This document shows, piece after piece, positions 59,085 through 64,000 of a DNA stretch of 64,000 nucleotides (positions within the stretch are counted from its first letter, which is position 1; every line of letters begins with the position of its first letter). This DNA comes from Paenilisteria rustica (lineage in GTDB: Bacteria > Bacillota > Bacilli > Lactobacillales > Listeriaceae): assembly GCF_013820765.1 (NCBI RefSeq), contig NZ_JABJVM010000012.1, positions 1-64,000 on the forward strand, written 5' to 3'. Both the position numbers and the translations under genes were made by a program. The notes under the pieces were generated by a model. That model was not told where the DNA came from, did no database searches, and was given only the letters and a program-made list of their open reading frames with translations.

Positions 59085-59414
59085 TTGATTCGTAGTGATA
59101 TTTTAAGAGGGCATGTGGACTCGATTATTTTGCGAATTTTGGCGGATGGGGATTCTTATGGTTATGAGATCTCGAAGCAAATTAGTGAACGGACGGGTGA
59201 TCGCTTTCAAATTAAAGAGGCGACGTTGTATGCGGTTTTTCAGCGGCTGGAGAAGAAGCAATTGATTGAATCGTATTTCGGGGAACGCTCGCACGGTGGG
59301 AAGAGAAAATATTATATGATTACAAGTCTTGGTCGGGCTTATTTGAGTGAGATGGCGCGGGAATGGCGAGAAATTAAGGGTATTATGAACCTTTTTTTGG
59401 AGGAGATTGATTAG
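59085..59414 (+). CDS. PadR-family transcriptional regulator (second copy)
   Basis: A 109-residue winged-helix regulator: ILRGHVDSIILRILADGDSYGYEISKQI, KEATLYAVFQRLEKKQLI and GGKRKYYMITSLGRAYL. The start is most likely TTG 59085, 5 nt after GAGGGG. The stop codon shares a base with the GTG of the HAAS gene, so the two form an operon like the pair at 20271-20973. Confidence 0.88.
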   Translation: MIRSDILRGHVDSIILRILADGDSYGYEISKQISERTGDRFQIKEATLYAVFQRLEKKQLIESYFGERSHGGKRKYYMITSLGRAYLSEMAREWREIKGIMNLFLEEID

Positions 59415-59833
59415 TGAATAGGATATCGGAATTTGTGGAGAAACTATTTGAGAATGTACCGGAGAGCGATCAGGCGGCGCAAATCAAAGAAGAAATTACG
59501 TACAACTTAGCGGAAAAAGTAGCGGACTTGATGGAGGAAGGGAAATCGGAAGAGGACGCTGTGAATAAAGCGATTATTGAGTTTGGAGATATCGATGAGA
59601 TTATCGCGGAATTGGAAGTGGCTAAGCCGAATACGAAGAAACGACGAGCGCTTGCGAAAGTGAATTTAGGGTTTTCAATTTGGGGCGCGGCATTGCTGAT
59701 TATCTTATTTATCGTTGTGAATGTGATGTATTCACCAGATGTTTTGTGGTGTATTTTCCCCATTTTTGCAGTGCTTTGGTGGCCGCTCGCGATGTTTTAT
59801 TTTTGGTATCGGCGTAAGGCTGAGGACAAATAG
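59414..59833 (+). CDS. HAAS-domain membrane protein
   Basis: A 139-residue protein. The N-terminal HAAS/permease-prefix domain (about 1-75; RISEFVEKLFENVPESDQAAQIKEEI, GKSEEDAVNKAIIEFGDIDEII) is followed by two transmembrane helices (about 87-108 and 112-131). The GTG start overlaps the padR stop by one base and has GGAGG upstream. Likely modulates, or is controlled with, the PadR protein. Confidence 0.8.
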   Translation: MNRISEFVEKLFENVPESDQAAQIKEEITYNLAEKVADLMEEGKSEEDAVNKAIIEFGDIDEIIAELEVAKPNTKKRRALAKVNLGFSIWGAALLIILFIVVNVMYSPDVLWCIFPIFAVLWWPLAMFYFWYRRKAEDK

Positions 59834-59841
59834 GTTTGGGT

Positions 59842-59890
59842 AAGTCAATGCAATTTTCTTCTTGATGAAGAGTTGTTATTGGCTTTTTAT
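59842..59890 (+). terminator. terminator after the padR-HAAS operon
   Basis: AAGTCAAT and TTTTCTTC pair with GAAGAG and ATTGGCTT, followed by T residues. Confidence 0.7.
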
Positions 59891-59988
59891 TTGGTTGCGA
59901 AGAAGAAAATGAAATTGAATTGTCTCTTTTCTCGTTTGGAAAAAAGAAGAACGGGAATATTGGAAGAAACGTGAGGAGGCGAACTTGG

Positions 59989-61590
59989 ATGGGAGAGCGT
60001 TATTTGAACTATTATTCCCAAGAAGCTATTCGAAAAAATAGCGTTGTTATTGTGTCTGAACATGAGGCGTTTATAGAAGACATAATGGGGCATCCGATTT
60101 TTCTGGGGATATCGCTAGAATCGATGAGTGATAAGGCTTTGGCAAGTGCAGCATATGTTGTTTCGGATGGGGAGATGCCGAGTTATTTTATAAAAAAAGA
60201 CGGTCAAACATATATTCATTTTTATCGTGGGGAGCCGCTGGAGCCTTTGTTAATGCGTAGTTTGCTGCATGCGGATTATATTGTAACAGATGGAGCGCTA
60301 CCACTTTATTTACAAGAAGTTATGTCTGGGATGGTTATTACCTCACAACAATGGGTGGCTGGTTCATTGTCGGTGAAACAAGATAGCGATGCCAAAAAGA
60401 CTATTTTGATGTATTGTGGTGGCTTTAAAAATAATGGGATTACGACGTCTGCTATTAATTTATTGCATAATTTAGACTACGAGCGTTATCGGGTTATTGT
60501 GATGGATACGGAGGCGCTTCAGGATGATTGCAAACGTAATTTTAAAAAATTGGATCCGTGTGTGTTGCGGGTGACAGTTGTTGGCGGCATGCTTCGGACC
60601 GAAGAGGAGAGCAAAGCGGAAGAGCGGCTTTTCACGGCTAGTCATGAGCTATATGTGGAGTTTGGCCCTGAAGATTTTTTAGAAGAGCAAGTGAAACGGT
60701 TATATCAGCGTGAATTGCGGCGCATTTTAGGGGAAACGAAGATTGATATTGCGATTGATTTTGATGGTTATTTTAAGTATTGGACCTTGTTACTTGCGAC
60801 GAGTGGGGCCAACCAGAAATTGATTTATCAGCATAACGAGATGATGCAAGAGTATCGCAAAAAATTAGGTGTGGACTACAAGCATCGGGTGGATTTAAAC
60901 GTGATTTTTTTGCTTTATAATTATTTTGATAAAATCGTTTCGGTGGCGGAGCATACGCGAGATTTGAACGAGGCAAAATTGCGACATCTGGTGGAGAATA
61001 GCTCAGAAAAAATGGTTTATGTGCATAATTCACTGGATTATGAGGCGGTGCTTAAGGCTGCGGATGAAACTTCGGATGTTGAGCTAGATGTGGATAGTTT
61101 TTATTTTATGACGATGGGAAGGCTTTCGCCTGAGAAGAATCAGCGAATGTTGATTGAGGCTTTTAAAGAGGTTACGGCGAAGCGCAAAGAGGCGAAATTA
61201 GTATTAATCGGCAATGGAGAATTGAAGGAAGAGCTTGCGGAATGGATTCGGGAACTGGGTTTGGAGGAACATGTCAAGTTGCTGGGACAAGTGGTCAATC
61301 CATTCCCATTATTGAAGCGATGCGACGTATTTATTTTGCCATCGAATCATGAGGGGCAACCAATGGTGTTGCTAGAAGCGTTGATTTTGCGGAAGGTGAT
61401 TGTGGCAACGGATATCCCTGGATCGCGGAGTATTTTGGAGGATGGTTATGGTTTGTTAGTTCCAAATTCAAAAGAGAGTTTGGTGGAGGGGATGTTGCGA
61501 GCGCTGAATGACGAGGTGGCTACTAAAGAATTTGATTACGTGGGGTATAATCAGCGTGCGATGGAGATGTTTTATAGCATGTTAGAATGA
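59989..61590 (+). CDS. GT4 glycosyltransferase with a degenerate TagF-like N-terminal half
   Basis: A 533-residue protein. Residues about 1-130 (ASAAYVVSDGEMPSYFIKKDGQTYIHFYRGEPLEPL, then ADYIVTDGALPLYL) echo the ligand-binding part of CDP-glycerol glycerophosphotransferases, with the usual HGTPLK altered to RGEPLE. The C-terminal half is a GT-B GT4 domain (MGRLSPEKNQRMLIEAF, LIGNGELKEEL, and the donor-binding EGQPMVLLEALI). This suggests a role in wall or lipoteichoic acid or glycolipid decoration. Start chosen at ATG 59989, GAGGAGG 9 nt upstream; the frame is open back to TTG 59920. Confidence 0.75.
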   Translation: MGERYLNYYSQEAIRKNSVVIVSEHEAFIEDIMGHPIFLGISLESMSDKALASAAYVVSDGEMPSYFIKKDGQTYIHFYRGEPLEPLLMRSLLHADYIVTDGALPLYLQEVMSGMVITSQQWVAGSLSVKQDSDAKKTILMYCGGFKNNGITTSAINLLHNLDYERYRVIVMDTEALQDDCKRNFKKLDPCVLRVTVVGGMLRTEEESKAEERLFTASHELYVEFGPEDFLEEQVKRLYQRELRRILGETKIDIAIDFDGYFKYWTLLLATSGANQKLIYQHNEMMQEYRKKLGVDYKHRVDLNVIFLLYNYFDKIVSVAEHTRDLNEAKLRHLVENSSEKMVYVHNSLDYEAVLKAADETSDVELDVDSFYFMTMGRLSPEKNQRMLIEAFKEVTAKRKEAKLVLIGNGELKEELAEWIRELGLEEHVKLLGQVVNPFPLLKRCDVFILPSNHEGQPMVLLEALILRKVIVATDIPGSRSILEDGYGLLVPNSKESLVEGMLRALNDEVATKEFDYVGYNQRAMEMFYSMLE

Positions 61591-61629
61591 AATGAGTTCA
61601 AAAGCAGTGTGGTTATGTTGCAGTTGAAG

Positions 61630-61658
61630 GTGACAAAGATAACGAGACATGGTATACT
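61630..61658 (+). promoter_or_regulatory. sigma-A promoter of the AbiF-type RNA/gene
   Basis: GTGACA (61630-61635), 17 nt, TATACT (61653-61658). Confidence 0.65.
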
Positions 61659-61664
61659 TAGGGT

Positions 61665-61732
61665 AATAAAACTCCGCACACCTATCCAATTTCGTTAGAG
61701 ATTGTGAAGTGGAACAGGCGGGGTCGTTTTTT
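61665..61732 (+). ncRNA. structured leader RNA, candidate AbiF-associated ncRNA
   Basis: From the predicted start, ACTCCGC (61671-61677) pairs with GCGGGGT (61718-61724, one G-T pair) and is followed by TCG and a T run, like an intrinsic terminator. Inside, CAATTTC (61687-61693) pairs with GAGATTG (61698-61704) around the tetraloop GTTA. GTG at 61709-61711 could pair with CAC at 61679-61681. The RNA ends about 20 nt before the HEPN gene. Confidence 0.6.
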
Positions 61733-61752
61733 ATATACAGGAGAGTGCTATA

Positions 61753-62619
61753 ATGCTAAAAACAGATAAGCCAGCCACCACTTATAGAGAACAAATTGGG
61801 ATATTAAAGAAAAAAGGTATGTTATTCCCAAATGAAATATTTGCAGAAAACTTCTTGGAAAAGGTACAATACTATCGTTTGAGTGGGTATTGGTTATCTT
61901 ATTTTGAAGAAAAGGATAAATTTGTTGATGGGTTATCTTTTGAAAAAATAGCATCTATTTATATATTTGATAAGGAGCTCAGAAATAACTTGCTCTACGT
62001 TATTGATAATATCGAAACAGAAGTGAAGTCTAAAATAGCATACAGATTTGTACATGACTGTTCCCCACTAAGCTATATGAATGCTCAGAATTTTCGAAGA
62101 GAAGAGTATCATGCAATTTGGTTAGAGAAATTTTATAGAATTGCCAACATCAAGGATCGGAATAAAGAGCTTTTTGTATCATGGTACAAAGACAATTACA
62201 ATAGTAAATTTCCTTTTTGGGTTGTGGTTGAGATGTGTAATTTCAATGATATCTCAAAATTTTATAATAATCTAAAACCGAAAGTTAAAAAAAGAATGCG
62301 TGGTTGTTTTCAACATGACTATGAATATATTGAAAGTTGGCTGCATACTACTGTATTAATACGAAACATCTGTGCTCATAATGGGAGACTATATAATCGT
62401 AGTTTAGCGATAACGCCTAAGCTGTTAACTGAAATGCCTCAAGATTTGAACACAAAAAGGATATTTACACCAATACTTATACTGAAATATTTATGCTCAG
62501 ATAGAGAAATATGGAATGAATTTGTAAAGCGTATGGAGAAAACTTTTGATAAATATGAAGAATGGTTTGAATTAGAGCAAATAGGATTTCCTAGCAATTG
62601 GAGAAGCTTATTAAAGTAA
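61753..62619 (+). CDS. Abi_2 (AbiD/AbiF) family HEPN protein
   Basis: A 288-residue protein of the abortive-infection family. The N-terminal part has YREQIGILKKKGM and LEKVQYYRLSGYWLSYF. The middle has SIYIFDKELRNNLLYVIDNIETEVKSKIAYRF. The C-terminal HEPN catalytic motif is RNICAHNGRLYNR, i.e. Arg204-x4-His209, predicted RNase residues. The gene is visibly more AT-rich than its neighbours, which suggests transfer. GGAGAG precedes ATG 61753 by about 8 nt. A dedicated promoter and structured RNA lie upstream; AbiF-type HEPN proteins are known to work with such an RNA. Likely an anti-phage abortive-infection or toxin module. Confidence 0.88.
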   Translation: MLKTDKPATTYREQIGILKKKGMLFPNEIFAENFLEKVQYYRLSGYWLSYFEEKDKFVDGLSFEKIASIYIFDKELRNNLLYVIDNIETEVKSKIAYRFVHDCSPLSYMNAQNFRREEYHAIWLEKFYRIANIKDRNKELFVSWYKDNYNSKFPFWVVVEMCNFNDISKFYNNLKPKVKKRMRGCFQHDYEYIESWLHTTVLIRNICAHNGRLYNRSLAITPKLLTEMPQDLNTKRIFTPILILKYLCSDREIWNEFVKRMEKTFDKYEEWFELEQIGFPSNWRSLLK

Positions 62620-62645
62620 TACGATTGAATCCTGTACATGCCAAA

Positions 62646-62679
62646 ATACCACCCCAGGACAATTTGGAGTGGTATTTGT
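62646..62679. terminator. hairpin between convergent genes
   Basis: AAATACCAC and CC pair with GG and GTGGTATTT across a 10-nt loop; T tracts are short on both sides. Confidence 0.6.
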
Positions 62680-62694
62680 CGTGTAACAATGATG

Positions 62695-63525
62695 TTATTT
62701 CAATCCTGAAACATTGAATCCTTTCAAAATGTATTTTTGGAACATCATGAAAATCAGGATAATCGGGATGACCATGAAGGTGGAGCCAGCCATTTGTAGT
62801 GCATAGTTGCTGGCATATTGGCCTTTTAGTAAGGATAGCCCGACCGAGAGTGTGTAGTATTTTTCGTCATTTGCGATGATGAGTGGCCATAGGAAGGAGT
62901 TCCAGCCGGCGATGAAAGTCAGGATGCCTTGAACGGCGAGGACTGGTCGCGAAATTGGCAGGATGATTTTCCAAAATATGAAGAATTCGCTGGCGCCATC
63001 GAGTCTCGCGGCTTCCATTAGTTCGTCTGGAATCGTCGACATGAACTGGCGGAACAGGAAAATTCCGAAGGCTCCGACAAGGCCGGGTAAGACGATACCG
63101 GTCATCGTGTTGGTCAGGTGGAACATGTTCAGGATCAGATAAACCGGAATCATGGTGACTTGTCCAGGAATCATCATCGTTGCAAGAACCATGTAGAACA
63201 TCTTGTTTTTACCGCGGAATTTGAACTTGGCAAAGCCGTAACCTGCCATGGCGTTCAGGAATAGACCGATGAAGGAAAACAGGACGATGACAAGTGTATT
63301 GCGTAAGTAAACACCAAAATTCAGTTCTGTGAAGAGGCTTCTGAAGTTGTCCCATGTGAATGTTTCTGGCCAGATAGTCGGTGGGATTTGCAGGATTTCT
63401 GCGTCAGTTTTGACAGAGGAGAGGACCATCCAGATGAATGGAAGGATCATGAAGAATCCGCCAACTGCTAAAATAAGACCAACGAGCCATTTGGCACCGC
63501 GTGATTTGTTTGCATATTGATTCAT
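62695..63525 (-). CDS. sugar ABC transporter permease (MalG/MsmG type)
   Basis: A 276-residue inner-membrane subunit with six predicted helices. The EAA loop motif EAARLDGASEFFIFW (cytoplasmic contact with the ATPase) and the N-terminal GGFFMILPFIWMVLSSVK are typical of carbohydrate uptake family 1. ATG 63525 has GGAGG 10 nt upstream; the GTG at 63534 directly abuts it. It follows the MalF-type gene with a 14-nt gap. The solute-binding protein and ATPase must lie outside the window, so the sugar is unknown. Confidence 0.93.
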   Translation of the reverse strand: MNQYANKSRGAKWLVGLILAVGGFFMILPFIWMVLSSVKTDAEILQIPPTIWPETFTWDNFRSLFTELNFGVYLRNTLVIVLFSFIGLFLNAMAGYGFAKFKFRGKNKMFYMVLATMMIPGQVTMIPVYLILNMFHLTNTMTGIVLPGLVGAFGIFLFRQFMSTIPDELMEAARLDGASEFFIFWKIILPISRPVLAVQGILTFIAGWNSFLWPLIIANDEKYYTLSVGLSLLKGQYASNYALQMAGSTFMVIPIILIFMMFQKYILKGFNVSGLK

Positions 63526-63539
63526 TTTTTTCACTCCTC

Positions 63540-64000
63540 CTACATTTGGGTGTCGTCATGACGGTTTTGAATTTTGAATTGCACAATGGTAATGATGATA
63601 ATCGCGATGAATAGGATGAATGAGCCTGCTGCGGCATATCCGAATTTGCTCAGTTGGAAACCGTTTCGATAGATGAACAGCGCCACGGATGTTGTGCTAT
63701 CAAGGGGTCCGCCCTGAGTCATAACAAACGGTTCTTCGAAAAATTGCAACCAGCCGATCATTGTTGTAACGGTCACGAAGAAAATCGCAAAACGTAATAG
63801 TGGAACCGTTACATTTGTGAGTTGCTTCCAGCGATTGGCGCCGTCTAGTTGAGCGGCCTCATAATATTCGCGTGGAATGCCTTGTAGTGCGGCTAAAAAG
63901 ATGATCATATTAACGCCGATTGCCCGCCACAAAGCGAGTATGATTAAGGAAATTTTGGCGATAGTCGGGTCTTGTAACCAAGGTACCGCGGGCAAGTCGA
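63540..64000 (-). CDS. sugar ABC transporter permease (MalF/MsmF type), 5'-truncated by window edge
   Basis: The C-terminal 153 residues of a MalF-type permease; the reading frame continues without a stop to position 64000, so the gene starts beyond the window. It contains the EAA motif EAAQLDGANRWKQ and the segment PFVMTQGGPLDSTTSVALFIYRNGF, standard for this family, and a final helix. It is the upstream partner of the MalG-type gene in the same operon. Confidence 0.92.
   Translation of the reverse strand, partial: DLPAVPWLQDPTIAKISLIILALWRAIGVNMIIFLAALQGIPREYYEAAQLDGANRWKQLTNVTVPLLRFAIFFVTVTTMIGWLQFFEEPFVMTQGGPLDSTTSVALFIYRNGFQLSKFGYAAAGSFILFIAIIIITIVQFKIQNRHDDTQM

Noticed and set aside
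61665-62619. Cas13 or CRISPR-type system
   Set aside because: There is a single HEPN motif in a 288-residue Abi_2 protein, no second HEPN, and no repeat-spacer array in the window.

Overview
The window reads as a low-to-moderate GC, non-sporulating Firmicute chromosome, most likely a Listeriaceae member (Listeria in the broad sense, perhaps the Paenilisteria side because coding GC looks above 40%). Reasons: the B. subtilis-like near-origin order dnaX-ebfC-recR-yaaL, tmk-yaaQ, holB-ricT-yabA-trmN6-yazA-rsmI, abrB, metG-tatD-yabE-rnmV-ksgA-veg-ispE, purR, spoVG, glmU-prs and walRKHIJ-htrA is kept, sporulation genes usually mixed in (bofA, yabG, sspF) are missing, purR is followed by a MacAB-like exporter, and spoVG is duplicated in tandem, as in Listeria. 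The genus call is inference from gene order recalled from memory, not from a search.

Layout. 1-5152: small membrane and hypothetical genes, a LysR regulator and a CocE/NonD-type hydrolase. 5153-9486: replication/recombination block (dnaX, ebfC, recR, yaaL) plus a DUF915-like hydrolase. 9702-11626: acetyltransferase/LysR pair and a Zur-type controlled alternative S14. 11668-16256: dhaKLM dihydroxyacetone kinase operon, an Orn/Lys/Arg decarboxylase, tmk and the c-di-AMP-binding PII-like protein. 16283-24549: an accessory block between yaaQ and holB with allantoin/ureidoglycine genes (pucR, pucG, allB, permease), a self-inhibited Fic protein, a PadR/HAAS pair and a secreted YusW-like protein. 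24854-30285: a Cys-based phosphatase, holB, ricT, yabA, trmN6, a GIY-YIG protein, rsmI and an HhH/NTF2-like fusion. 30672-43745: abrB, sugar uptake, metG, a DUF5986-like plus XRE/ImmA pair, tatD, an Rpf/Sps-type wall enzyme, rnmV, rsmA, veg, ispE, a ChbG-like deacetylase and purR. 44001-50766: MacAB-like exporter, two spoVG genes, glmU and prs. 51076-58381: the WalRK operon with walH, walI, walJ and htrA. 58576-64000: ACT protein, second PadR/HAAS pair, an unusual glycosyltransferase, an AbiF/AbiD-type HEPN gene with a structured leader RNA, and part of a sugar ABC importer.

The least ordinary parts are non-coding. (i) A family of 120-190 bp palindromic intergenic elements occurs at 5261-5385, 7506-7626, 40682-40869 and 58383-58504, with a decayed copy at 30343-30506 and a fragment near 48180-48240. 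Four share a core like CCGGAAGCGGAGYGTAC, but the long stems enclosing the core differ completely between copies while remaining perfectly or nearly self-complementary. (ii) A second hairpin family at 30420-30610 shows the same stem swapping. (iii) The HEPN gene at 61753 has its own promoter followed by a compact structured RNA ending in a terminator-like stem, the arrangement expected for an AbiF-type RNA-protein defence or toxin-antitoxin module. No rRNA, tRNA, CRISPR array, IS transposase or prophage was seen.
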